Shown in pieces: positions 40,395 through 49,600 of a stretch of DNA of 64,000 bases. The notes below the pieces were generated by a model. The model was given only the letters and a program-made list of their open reading frames with translations, was not told the DNA's origin and ran no database searches. Source of the DNA: Herbiconiux gentiana (GTDB lineage Bacteria > Actinomycetota > Actinomycetes > Actinomycetales > Microbacteriaceae); the NCBI RefSeq assembly GCF_024978135.1, contig NZ_JANTEZ010000002.1, positions 248,001 through 312,000 of the forward strand. The letters are read 5' to 3'. Position numbers and translations under genes: made by a program. Each line of letters starts with the position of its first letter. Within the stretch, counting starts at the first letter, position 1.

Positions 40395-40688
40395 TCAGAT
40401 GTCGGTGACGACCGTGCGCGTCAGCACCGGCGGGGCCGCCAGCAGCGACCCCAGGTCGGACACACCCTCGGGCGTCGACCGCCACTCGCGGTACGCGTCG
40501 TCGGCCTCCATCGACTCCCACTTCTCGACCACGATGAAGTGCTCGCGGTCGTCGGCGTCGACCGCGACCTCGACGCCGAGGCTGCCCTCGCGGGCGCGGG
40601 TGGCGGCGAGCACCGAGTGGATCACCTCGGGCGCGGATTCGAGCAGGTCGGGCTTGATGCGGAGGTCGAGCAGCGAGATCACGGTCAT
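40395..40688 (-). CDS. Antibiotic biosynthesis monooxygenase (ABM) domain protein
   Basis: The 97-residue protein is one ferredoxin-like ABM domain: MTVISLLDLRIKPD at the start, FIVVEKWESMEADDAYREW near 51-69 and VLTRTVVTDI at the end. Proteins of this group dimerise and act as small oxygenases, heme-degrading enzymes or have unknown roles; the key heme residues cannot be confirmed. The ATG follows TACTGT-N6. Confidence 0.75.
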   Translation of the reverse strand: MTVISLLDLRIKPDLLESAPEVIHSVLAATRAREGSLGVEVAVDADDREHFIVVEKWESMEADDAYREWRSTPEGVSDLGSLLAAPPVLTRTVVTDI

Positions 40689-40694
40689 GCGCCC

Positions 40695-40700
40695 ACAGTA
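40695..40700 (-). promoter_or_regulatory. -10 box of the ABM gene, leaderless type
   Basis: TACTGT on the minus strand ends six bases before the ATG at 40688. Confidence 0.5.
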
Positions 40701-40828
40701 CGCCCGCCCGCCGACACCGCCCGCCGGCCGCCCCCACCGCCCACCACCCCTCCCCACCTTGCCCCGTTCGCAAGAACCGCCGATCTTTCCGCCAAGCCGC
40801 CCGGAATGAGCATCCGGATTCTGACATC

Positions 40829-41806
40829 GTGACGAAGGTGACCCCGAACGACCGCCCGAACGACCGCCCGAACGACCGCATCACCCTCCGCTTCCTGGCC
40901 GCCCCGCAGGACGCGGCCGCCGACGGCCGAACGGTCGCCGCCGGCCGCGTGCTCGAGTGGATCGACAAGGCCGGCTACGCCTGCGCCGTCGGCTGGAGCG
41001 GCGCCTACTGCGTCACCGCCTACGTCGGCAACGTGCACTTCACCCGCCGCGTGCAGCCGGGCGAGCTGATCGAGGCGCGGGCGCGCATCATCCACACGGG
41101 CCGCACGAGCATGCAGGTGCTCGTGCAGATCGGGTCGGCGGATGCCCGGAGCCGCCGCTTCACCCCCGCCACCCACTGCCTGCTCGTCTTCGTCGCGGTC
41201 GACGCGGCCGGCGCACCGCAGCCGGTGCCGAGCTGGGTGCCGAGCGACGACGACGAGCGGATGCTCCACGAACGCGCCGCCGAGCGGCTCGCCCCGAGGC
41301 GTGCCATCCGCGACGCGATGCTCGCCCAGGACTTCACCGCCGAGGGCACCACCCCACGCACCGTGTTCCGCTTCCTCTCCGCGCCGCAGGACGCGAACTT
41401 CGGCGGCAACGCTCACGGAGGAACCGTGCTGCGCTGGATCGACGAGGCGGCCTACGCCTGCGCCGCCTCGTGGACCTCGGAGCAGGCGGTCGCGGTGTAC
41501 TCGGGCGGCATCCACTTCTTCAGCCCGATCCGCATCGGCGACCTCGTGGAGGTGGAGGCACGGCTGATCCACACCGGCGGGCGGAGCCTGCACATCGCCG
41601 TGCACGTGCGGGCGGCGTCGCCGCGCACACCCCGGGAGTTGCGGCTGACCACGCACTGCATGACGATCTTCGTCGACCTCGGCCCCGACGGCCGGGCCAG
41701 GGCGGTCGAGCCGCTGCCGGCGCTCTCCGACGAGGATCGGCGGCTCGCGGTGCACGCCACCGAACTGGCGCGGCTGCGCGACTCGCTCGAGGCGCTGCCG
41801 GTCTGA
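40829..41806 (+). CDS. Acyl-CoA thioesterase with two hotdog domains
   Basis: The 325-residue protein contains two similar hotdog domains. The first runs from ITLRFLAAPQDAAADG with WIDKAGYACAV and the second from TVFRFLSAPQDANFGGNAHG with WIDEAAYACAA. The NAHGGTVLRWIDE motif of the second domain holds the usual active-site residues, whereas the first has lost the matching HGG (it reads RTVAAGRVLEW). It should hydrolyse acyl-CoA to free acid and CoA in the cytoplasm. A NDRP repeat (12-bp units) opens the protein. The start is GTG 40829. Confidence 0.82.
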   Translation: MTKVTPNDRPNDRPNDRITLRFLAAPQDAAADGRTVAAGRVLEWIDKAGYACAVGWSGAYCVTAYVGNVHFTRRVQPGELIEARARIIHTGRTSMQVLVQIGSADARSRRFTPATHCLLVFVAVDAAGAPQPVPSWVPSDDDERMLHERAAERLAPRRAIRDAMLAQDFTAEGTTPRTVFRFLSAPQDANFGGNAHGGTVLRWIDEAAYACAASWTSEQAVAVYSGGIHFFSPIRIGDLVEVEARLIHTGGRSLHIAVHVRAASPRTPRELRLTTHCMTIFVDLGPDGRARAVEPLPALSDEDRRLAVHATELARLRDSLEALPV

Positions 41807-41841
41807 GCGGCGGACGGCCCGGCTCGGCCAGCTAGGCCCGA

Positions 41842-42765
41842 CTAGGCCAGCTGCGGCACGATCTCCCGCGCGATGAAGTCCAGGTGGTCGAGGTCGCTCA
41901 GGTCGAGCACCTGCAGGTACACCCGCGTGATCCCGTTCTCGCGCAGGGCGCCGAGCTTGTCGACGACCTCGGCGGCCGACCCGGCCAGCCCGTTCGTGCG
42001 CAGCTCGGCGGGCTCGCGCCCGATCGCTGCGGCCCGCGCCTGGAAGGACTCCTCGGATGCCCCGGTAGCCACCACGAGCGCCGCCGAGTAGACCAGCGAG
42101 TCGGGGTCGCGCCCGATCGACTCGCAGGCTGAGCGCACGCCCGCGATGAGCCCCGGGGTCGTGCCCGGGTCGGGGAACGGCACGTTGAACTCGGTCGCGA
42201 AGCGGGCGGCGAGCAGCGGCGTGCGCTTCGCGCCCTTGCCGCCGACGATCACCGGCACCGGCGATTGCACGGGCTTCGGCAGGGCCGGCGACTCGGTCAG
42301 CGTGTAGTGCGCGCCCTCGAACGAATACGTCGAGCCGACCGGCGTCGACCAGAGCCCGGTCACGATCTCGAGCTGCTCCTCGAGCAGGTCGAAGCGCTTC
42401 GGCGGGAACGGGATGCCGTAGGCGCGGTGCTCCTCCTCGAACCAGCCGGTGCCGAGCCCGAGCTCCGCGCGCCCGCCCGACATCTGGTCGACCTGCGCCA
42501 CCTGGATCGCGAGGATGCCCGGGTACCGGTACGTCACGCTCGACACCAGCGTGCCGAGCCGGATGCGACTGGTCTCGCGGGCGAGGCCGGCCAGCGTCGT
42601 CCACGCGTCGGTGGGCCCGTAGCCGGGGTCGCCGTCGCCCATCCGGAGGTAGTGGTCGGAGCGGAAGAACGCGTCGAAGCCGAGCTCCTCCGTCGCCTGG
42701 GCGACGGCCAGCAGCTCGTCGTAGCTCGCACCCTGCTGCGGTTCGGTGAAGATCCTGAAGTCCAC
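41842..42765 (-). CDS. LLM class oxidoreductase, F420-dependent type
   Basis: The 307-residue protein is a TIM-barrel luciferase-like monooxygenase: MDFRIFTEPQQG at the start, FDAFFRSDHYLRMGDGD near 29, RIRLGTLVSSVTYRYPGILA near 68, and GRAELGLGTGWFEEEHRAYG near 97, followed by VPVIVGGKGAKRTPLLA near 170. The GxGTGWxxxEH motif is typical of F420-binding members. The substrate is unknown. The GTG at 42765 follows TAGGGT-N6. Confidence 0.83.
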   Translation of the reverse strand: MDFRIFTEPQQGASYDELLAVAQATEELGFDAFFRSDHYLRMGDGDPGYGPTDAWTTLAGLARETSRIRLGTLVSSVTYRYPGILAIQVAQVDQMSGGRAELGLGTGWFEEEHRAYGIPFPPKRFDLLEEQLEIVTGLWSTPVGSTYSFEGAHYTLTESPALPKPVQSPVPVIVGGKGAKRTPLLAARFATEFNVPFPDPGTTPGLIAGVRSACESIGRDPDSLVYSAALVVATGASEESFQARAAAIGREPAELRTNGLAGSAAEVVDKLGALRENGITRVYLQVLDLSDLDHLDFIAREIVPQLA

Positions 42766-42771
42766 GCCTCC

Positions 42772-42777
42772 ACCCTA
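42772..42777 (-). promoter_or_regulatory. -10 box of the LLM gene, leaderless type
   Basis: TAGGGT on the minus strand ends six bases before the GTG at 42765. Confidence 0.5.
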
Positions 42778-42815
42778 AACGCGCATCCGCTCGCCCCCAC
42801 CCCGGAAGCCCGCAC

Positions 42816-42871
42816 CCGGGTCGCGCAAATGCACTCGGCGCGGACCCCGAAGGCGCTTTTGCGCGACCCGG
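42816..42871. terminator. 14-bp perfect stem downstream of the MFS gene
   Basis: CCGGGTCGCGCAAA (42816-42829) pairs with 42858-42871 around a 28-base loop. It lies 75 bases past the MFS stop on that strand and upstream of the LLM promoter. It also fits a palindromic intergenic element like the one at 187-248. Confidence 0.55.
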
Positions 42872-42884
42872 AGGGGTGGAGGTG

Positions 42885-42952
42885 GGGGCGCGCGGGATGG
42901 GGGCGCGCGGGGTGAAGCGGGCGCGCGGGATGGGGGCGCGCGGGGTCAGGGG
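42885..42952. repeat. Direct repeat of GC-rich 33-36-bp unit
   Basis: GGGGGCGCGCGGGATGGGGGCG-like blocks occur twice in tandem and run into the 3' end of the MFS gene. Confidence 0.55.
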
Positions 42953-44208
42953 TGCGCGCGGGCGCGGCGCGAGCGCGGGCCCGTGGCGCGGAGGGCCCCC
43001 GCGAGGCCCGCGGTCGCGAAGACCAGCGTCGCCACGAGCACCACGCCGATCGGCAGGGTCCAGGCGCCCGTGGCGTCGTGCACCGCCCCGACGAGGGCCG
43101 GCGCCGTCGCTCCGAGCGCGTAGCCGACGCCCTGCACCATCGCCGAGAGCCGCCGGGCGTGGGTGCCGGTCAGCGAGAGCTGCACGACGAGCATGAACAC
43201 GATCGTGATGCCGCCGCCCTGCGCGACGCCGCCGAGGAAGCCCCAGGCGAGCCACGCGTCCGGCGCCAGCATCAGCCCGAGCGGGAAGGTGACCCAGAGC
43301 ACCGCCACCCCGACGAAGGTGCGCGGGATGCCCAGCCGCTGGGCGAGCAGCGGAACGCCGAGCGCCCCCACGACCGCGGCAATCTGGAAGATCGACGAGC
43401 TGGAACCCGCGGCGGTGGCCGAGTATCCGACCTCCTGCTGCAGGATGCTCGGGAACCATGCGGTGAGCCCGTAGTACGAGAAGGCCTGACCGGCGAAGGC
43501 CAGCGCGAGCAGCACGGCCGAGAGGTTGCGCCAGGTGCGCGGCTCGGCCGGCGCCACCGGGATGCCACGGGTGTCGACCGCGACCGTGTCGACCGCCCCG
43601 GTCTCGACCGCGGGCTTGATCGGCCCCCACTTCACGGCGGCCCGCGGGCCGACGGCCACCAGCCAGAACACGGCGGCGAGCACGACGAAGCCCGTCCACG
43701 CGAACAGCGCGCCGCGCCAGCCGAACGCGGCCGACAGCGGCACGGTGGCGAGCGAGGTGATCATCGAGCTGACGTTCATCGCCGAGGTGTACGCGCCGGT
43801 GACGATCCCGACCCGCTCGGTCGGCACGTCGCGGCGGATCAGCACCGGGATCACCACGTTCCCGATCGTGATGAAGGCGCCCATGATGATCGTGCCGGTG
43901 AAGGTCGCCTCGGCACCGCCGGCCGAGCGCACGATCGAGCCGATCCCGACCCCCAGGATGGCGACCGTGGTCGCGAGGTTCGCCCCCGCGCGGCCGATGA
44001 AGATCGACGCGAACGGCGTGACGAGGGCGAAGCAGAGCACCGGCAGGCTGGTCAGCAGCCCCGCCTGGGCCGCGTTCAGGGCGAGGTCGCCGCTGATCTC
44101 GGGCGTGATCGGGGCGACGGCCACGATGGGCCCGCGCAGGATGAACCCGATCGCCACGATCCCGGTGACGAGCAGCCACGGGAAGCCGGAGCGCACTGAA
44201 CGGGTCAT
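42946..44208 (-). CDS. MFS transporter, CynX/NimT type
   Basis: The 420-residue membrane protein has twelve predicted spans. It starts TRSVRSGFPWLLVTGIVAIG and then FILRGPIVAVAPITPEI, which is characteristic of CynX/NimT (cyanate or nitroimidazole) transporters. A cytoplasmic loop between the halves contains VDTVAVDTRG. No cyanase gene is nearby, so the substrate is unknown. ATG 44208 has TAGCAT seven bases before; ATG 44217 would add three residues. Confidence 0.84.
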   Translation of the reverse strand: MTRSVRSGFPWLLVTGIVAIGFILRGPIVAVAPITPEISGDLALNAAQAGLLTSLPVLCFALVTPFASIFIGRAGANLATTVAILGVGIGSIVRSAGGAEATFTGTIIMGAFITIGNVVIPVLIRRDVPTERVGIVTGAYTSAMNVSSMITSLATVPLSAAFGWRGALFAWTGFVVLAAVFWLVAVGPRAAVKWGPIKPAVETGAVDTVAVDTRGIPVAPAEPRTWRNLSAVLLALAFAGQAFSYYGLTAWFPSILQQEVGYSATAAGSSSSIFQIAAVVGALGVPLLAQRLGIPRTFVGVAVLWVTFPLGLMLAPDAWLAWGFLGGVAQGGGITIVFMLVVQLSLTGTHARRLSAMVQGVGYALGATAPALVGAVHDATGAWTLPIGVVLVATLVFATAGLAGALRATGPRSRRARAHP

Positions 44209-44215
44209 CCGCACC

Positions 44216-44221
44216 ATGCTA
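44216..44221 (-). promoter_or_regulatory. -10 box of the MFS gene, leaderless type
   Basis: TAGCAT on the minus strand ends seven bases before the ATG at 44208. Confidence 0.45.
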
Positions 44222-44340
44222 CGCGCGCTGTGCAGGGCGTCGGCCCGCGCGCGGTGGGGGCGCCGACCCGCGCGCGCGGGGCGTCGGCCCGCCCGCCAGG
44301 GCACCGGGCCGGGGCGGGCGAGCGGATGCGCGGCCCGGCG

Positions 44341-46623
44341 CTACGCGGAAGCCGCCCGAGTGCGCGGCGGAACGGTCCAGCCGATCGTGTCGGGTCGCCG
44401 ACGCCGCGCGAGGGCCGCCTGCGACAGCGCGAGGCTGACCAGCAGCAGCACGACCATCACGACCGCCGCCGACAGCACCGTGCTCGCCGCCCCTCCCGTG
44501 AGGATGGCCTGGATACCCGCCACCGCGTAGCTCAACGGCGTGACGGCGCTGAGCGCCCGGAACGGACCCGAGAGGATCTCCACCGGGTACAGCCCGCCCG
44601 TCGACGCCAGCTGCAGGGCCAGCAGCACGAGCGAGATCACCGAGCCGATGCGCCCGAACGCGGTGCTCAGCAGCTGGTGGAAGGCGGTGAACGCCAGCGC
44701 CACGAGCAGCGAGAACGCGAGGGTGGCCGGGAACGACGACCACGCGACACCGAGGGCGAGGTGCACGAACAGCACCACGATCAGCGTCTGCGCCGCAGCG
44801 AGCCCGCCCGCGATCGCGAAGGTGCGCCGTGTCAGCCGCCCGGTCGGCACCGCCGACGCCAGCACCTGCCGCGAGAACGGCCGCAGCCAGAGGAACAGGG
44901 CGAGCGCCCCGATCCACAGCGCGGTCGGCAGCAGGATGGTCGACACGACCTGCCCGATGCTGTTCACCTGGTTCGCGGTCGACACGTCGACGGTCACGGG
45001 TGTGGCCGCGACCTTCGCGGCCGCCTCCGAGTCGCTCGGAGCCTGCGCGTTCAGCTTCGTCGCGCCCTCGCTCAGCCCGCTCGAGAGCGTCTCGGCTCCA
45101 TCCCCGAGCTGCGTCGCACCACCTGCGAGCTGCTCGGCCCCCGGTACCGTCTGCGCCAGACCGGACGACAACTGCTCGACCCCGCTGGCGAGCTGCCCTG
45201 CGCCCGGCGCGGTCTGCGCGAGCCCGTCCGCCAGGGTGCCGAGACCGCCGGAGAGCTGCACGACTCCGTCGGAGGCGGCCGCCAGGTTCGGCGCGATGCT
45301 GGCGAGTCCGTCGCTCAGCTGGGTGGCGCCGGGGGCGAGCTGGCCGAGACCCTGCGAGAGCTGGGTGGCGCCGTCACGAAGGGGCTGGCTGCCGGCGGTC
45401 AGCTGAGGCCCGGCCGTGACCAGCCCGTCGATGCCGTCGGCGACCGGCGCGAGCTGAGCGGCTCCCTCGGACAGCGCCGTGCCGCCCTCAGACAGGGAGG
45501 CGAGCCCGGCGGCGAGGGAGGCCGCCGCGTCCTTCAGCTCCGCGGGCGCGGTCGGGTCGGCCGCGATGGCGTCCGACAGCTCCTGGGCGCCGCCGGCCGA
45601 CTGGGTCACGCCAGCGGTGTACTGGGGCAGGGCCGCCGAGAGCTGCCGGATCCCGTCGGCCGCCGGGGCGAGCTGCCCCACACCGGCGGCGAACTGGTCG
45701 ACCCCGTTCGTGTACTGATCGACACCGCCCGAGAGCTGGGTCGCACCCGTCGCGAGCCCGTTCACACCCGCCGACAGCTGCGCGGCACCGGCGGCCGACT
45801 GCGAGACCCCGTCGCTCAGCTGCGGAAGCCCCGTCGCGAGCTGGGCCGCGCCCGTCGAGGCCGTCGAGGCCCCCGTCGAGAGCTGGGTCAGCCCGTCGGC
45901 CAGTTGGGAGGCGCCCGGAACGGCCGCGGCGGCTCCGGTCGAGAGCTGCGATAGCCCGTCGGCGAGCTGGGTCGCGCCCGAGGCGAGGCCGTCGGCGCCC
46001 GTGCCGAGCTGCGAGGCGCCCGAGGCCGCGTCGGACAGGCTCGTGCCCAGCGTGCCGAAGCTCGTGTAGACGCCGTTGACGACCTGCGCCGTGATGGTCT
46101 GGCCGAAGCCCGCCTGCACCGCCGAGGCGACCGTCGAGGCGAGGATGCCCGAGAGGTAGCCGTGCGAGTCGTCGGTCTGGATGTCGATCAGCCCCGCCTT
46201 GGGGTCGGGCGTCGCGAGCGTATTGATCGTGGCCGAGAAGTCCTCGGGGATGGTAAGCACCGCGTAGTAGGTGCCGTTCTTCAGCCCCTCCTCCGCCTGC
46301 TCCGAGTTCGTCAGCTCCCAGCCGAAGCCGCTCTCACCGGGCCCTGTGAGCTCGGTGACGAGCCCGCGGCCGGCGAAGTTCACCGACTGGGTGCCGTCGG
46401 CGGCCGTCGTGGTGACGAGCTGGTCGTTGTTCACGATCGCCGCGGGCACCTGGGTGAGGTTCGTGTCGGCGTTCGAGAGCGCGCCCGCGAACAGCCCGTT
46501 GACGGCGAGCGGGGTGAGCGCCACCGCGATCGCGGCCAGCACGATCAGGGCGATGCGGGTGCGGCGCCGCGCGCGCGGCGTCGGGGCGGAGGGCGCCGAG
46601 GTGGCGGAGTGCGAGGTGCTCAT
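44341..46623 (-). CDS. YhgE/Pip family membrane protein with GxxQLxxG repeats
   Basis: The 760-residue protein has one N-terminal span (ALIVLAAIAVALTPLAVNGL), a 470-residue extracellular part and about five C-terminal spans (WIGALALFLWLRPF; FAIAGGLAAAQTLIVVLFVH). The extracellular part begins with QVPAAIVNNDQLV, a YhgE/Pip mark, and continues with many QL-(x)-GL repeats (SGASQLGTGADGLASGATQL), likely a long helical bundle. YhgE/Pip proteins relate to EsaA of type VII secretion and phage receptors. It overlaps the MMPL stop (ATGA), so it is the partner of that transporter. Confidence 0.85.
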   Translation of the reverse strand: MSTSHSATSAPSAPTPRARRRTRIALIVLAAIAVALTPLAVNGLFAGALSNADTNLTQVPAAIVNNDQLVTTTAADGTQSVNFAGRGLVTELTGPGESGFGWELTNSEQAEEGLKNGTYYAVLTIPEDFSATINTLATPDPKAGLIDIQTDDSHGYLSGILASTVASAVQAGFGQTITAQVVNGVYTSFGTLGTSLSDAASGASQLGTGADGLASGATQLADGLSQLSTGAAAAVPGASQLADGLTQLSTGASTASTGAAQLATGLPQLSDGVSQSAAGAAQLSAGVNGLATGATQLSGGVDQYTNGVDQFAAGVGQLAPAADGIRQLSAALPQYTAGVTQSAGGAQELSDAIAADPTAPAELKDAAASLAAGLASLSEGGTALSEGAAQLAPVADGIDGLVTAGPQLTAGSQPLRDGATQLSQGLGQLAPGATQLSDGLASIAPNLAAASDGVVQLSGGLGTLADGLAQTAPGAGQLASGVEQLSSGLAQTVPGAEQLAGGATQLGDGAETLSSGLSEGATKLNAQAPSDSEAAAKVAATPVTVDVSTANQVNSIGQVVSTILLPTALWIGALALFLWLRPFSRQVLASAVPTGRLTRRTFAIAGGLAAAQTLIVVLFVHLALGVAWSSFPATLAFSLLVALAFTAFHQLLSTAFGRIGSVISLVLLALQLASTGGLYPVEILSGPFRALSAVTPLSYAVAGIQAILTGGAASTVLSAAVVMVVLLLVSLALSQAALARRRRPDTIGWTVPPRTRAASA

Positions 46624-49600
46624 CGCGAGAGTCCTTTCGCGGCCGAGGCCGGGTTCGCGGAGGCGGTGTCGAGGGAGGAGGGGGAGGGTGGCGAGCCCAG
46701 GTCGATGCGGCCGAGCATCCGGTCGCCGAGGGCCGTGCCCACACTCGAGGCGTGCGCGGCCGGTGCCGCCGAGACGCCGAGCAGCACGGTCGCACCCGGG
46801 TCGGCGATGCCGGCGACAGCCGCCACGAAGCCGGCCGACGGATGCGCGAACTCGCCGTCCCCCGCGTCGACGACCACGATCGGCGCACCGTCGGCGACGC
46901 CGAGGGCGACGGTCACGAGCGCGAGCGCGAGCGGCGACAGCTCGCCGAGGGTGCGGTGCACGTCGATCGGCACCTCGCCCGAGGCCAAGCCCGCGCCCGA
47001 GGCTGAGCCGGCCGCGGCGAGCGCCGAATTCACCCGCCCCACGAGCCGCGACGCCGCGTGCCGGTCGCGCCGGAACCACGGCGAACCCAGCGCCAGTCGC
47101 TCGTTCAGCGCGTCACCGACGCTCACGGTGGAGTCGAGCCGCCGCGAGTCGAGGTCGACCAAGGTCACCCGACGCGCGACGTCGCCGCTCTCGGAGGGCA
47201 GGCCGTGCCCGAGCACCTGCAGGCGCCCGCCGTCGGGGCTGATCCGCCCGGCGACGGCCGCGCCGACGAGGCGCCGCGCCGCCGTGTCACCCGTGACCAC
47301 GGCGAGGCTGCCGGCCGGCACCGAGAAGGTGTGCGGGCCACCGGCCCCGGCGATCACGAGCTCCGACGCGTCGACGGCCGCCGACCGCGTCGACGCCCAC
47401 GACGCCTCGTCGAGGTGCTCGCGGAGGCTCTCGCCCTCGACGTCGACGTTCGGCAGGATGCGGCCGAGCCACTTCGGCAGGTACCAGGCGTGCCGACCGA
47501 GCAGGGTCATCACGGCAGGGACCAGCGTCATGCGCACGAGGAACGCGTCGACGAACACGCCCACGGCGAGCGCGAGGGCGATGGCCTTGATCGGCCCCTC
47601 CCCCTCGGGCACGAATGCGAAGAAGACGAAGAACATGATCAGCGCCGCCGCCGTCACGACGCGCGCGCCGTTCTGGAAGCCGATGCGCACCGCCCGCCGG
47701 GCGTCGCCGGTCTTGACGAACTCCTCGCGCATGCCCGAGACGAGGAAGACCTCGTAGTCCATGGCGAGCCCGAACAGGATGGCCATCAGGAGGATCGGCA
47801 GGAAGCTGATGATCGGCCCCGTCGTGTGCACATTCAGCAGATCGGCGGCCACGCCGTCCTGGAACACCGCGACCGTGACGCCGAACGACGCCCCGACGGT
47901 GAGCAGGAAGCCGAGCGCCGCCTTGATCGGCACCGCGATCGAGCGGAACACCATGGCGAGCAGGATGATCGACAGCCCCACCACGAGCACCCCGAACGGC
48001 AGCAGCGCGTTCGTCAGCTGCGTCGAGACGTCGATGGCGACGGCGGTCTGGCCGCTCACCGTGATCGGCACGTCGTACTGCGACTGGATCTCGCCCTTGA
48101 GGTCGCGCAGCCGGTTCACCAGCTCCTTGGTCTCGGGCGAGTCGGGCGCGGTCGTCGGCACCACCTGGAAGATCGCGGTGTCGAGCGTCTGGTCGGGCAG
48201 GCCCTGGCCCACCGAGGCGACGCCGTCGACGGCCTCGAGGTCGGAGCGGATGCCCGCGAGGTCGTTCTGGATGTCGGTCGTCTGCGTGATGTCGGCCACC
48301 ACGACGACCGTGCCGTTGCTGCCCTCGCCGAATTTGTCGGCGATGGTGTCGTAGGCGGTGCGGGTCGTCGACCCCTCGGGCTGCGACGCCGCGGTGGGCA
48401 GGTTGAGGTCGAGGCCCGCGGCCGGGATGGCCGCCGCCCCGAGCAGACCCACGACGAGCACGATGAACACGATCGGCGCCTTCATCACCAGCGCCACCCA
48501 GCGCCCGCCGAGCGACGGCTTGACGCGCTTCGCCGTGGGGGCCGTGGAGGCCGTGGGGGCCGGGGCCGGGGCGTCGCCCGAGCTGTTCGAGGCCGGTGCG
48601 GCGGATGCGCGTTCCTCCGGGTGCTCGGTAGCGGCGATCGCCCGGCGGGCCGCCCGCGATCCCGCCTTCGGCACCAGCTTGCCCCGGGCGATGCCCATGA
48701 TCGCCGGGAGCAGCGTCATGGCGATGCACACCGCCGCGAGCACCGCGAACGCCGCCGCCACGCCCATCACCGACAGGAACGGGATGCCCACGACGAGCAG
48801 GCCGAGCAGCGCGATGATCACGGTCAGGCCGGCGAACACCACGGCGGCACCGGCGGTGGCGACCGAGCGCGCCGCCGACTCCTCGGGGTCCATCCCGAGC
48901 GCCAGCTGCGTGCGGTGCCGCGACAGGATGAATAGGGCGTAGTCGATGCCGACCGCCAGCCCGATCATCACCGCCAGCGTCGGCGCGGTGCTCGAGACGG
49001 TGGTGAAGGCGGCCGCGAGCGTGATGCCGCCCATGGCGACACCCACGCCGATCACGGCCGAAAGCAGCGGCAGGCCGGCGGTGAGCAGCGAACCGAAGGT
49101 GACCAGCAGCACGACGAAGGCAAACACGACGCCGAAGACCTCGGTGATGGTGAGCCCGAAACCGGTCGACTGGAAGACCTCGCCGGTGTACGAGACGCTC
49201 ATGCCCTCGTCGACGAGCTTCTGGCCCGCGTCCTCCAGGGCCGTGAGCGAGGAGTCCTTCACGTCGGTGGCGGGGCCGTCGAACTGCACCTTGATGAGCG
49301 CGGTCGTGCCGTCGTCGGAGATGGCGTCGGTGGCGTACTCGGAGTACGGCGACACCACGCTCGCGACCTGGGGGAGGTCGGCGATGCCGTCGGCGACGTC
49401 GGAGAGCTCCTGCTTCACCGGGTCGGTATTGATGTTCTGACCGTCGGGCGCCGACACCACCATCGTCGCGCCGGCGCCGGCCGCCTGCGGGAAGAGGCTG
49501 TCGAGCTTGTCGATCGCCTGCTGCGACTCGGTGCCCGGGATGGTGAAGCTCTCCTGGGTCTGCCCGCCGAGGGCGAGGCCGCCGCCGAGGATCGCGCCGA

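Noticed and set aside
40395-40688. ABM gene as heme oxygenase (IsdG)
   Set aside because: The heme-ligand and catalytic residues of IsdG cannot be identified.
40685-44179. Minus-strand open frame of over 1100 codons
   Set aside because: It runs across the thioesterase, LLM and MFS genes in wrong frames and has no domain.
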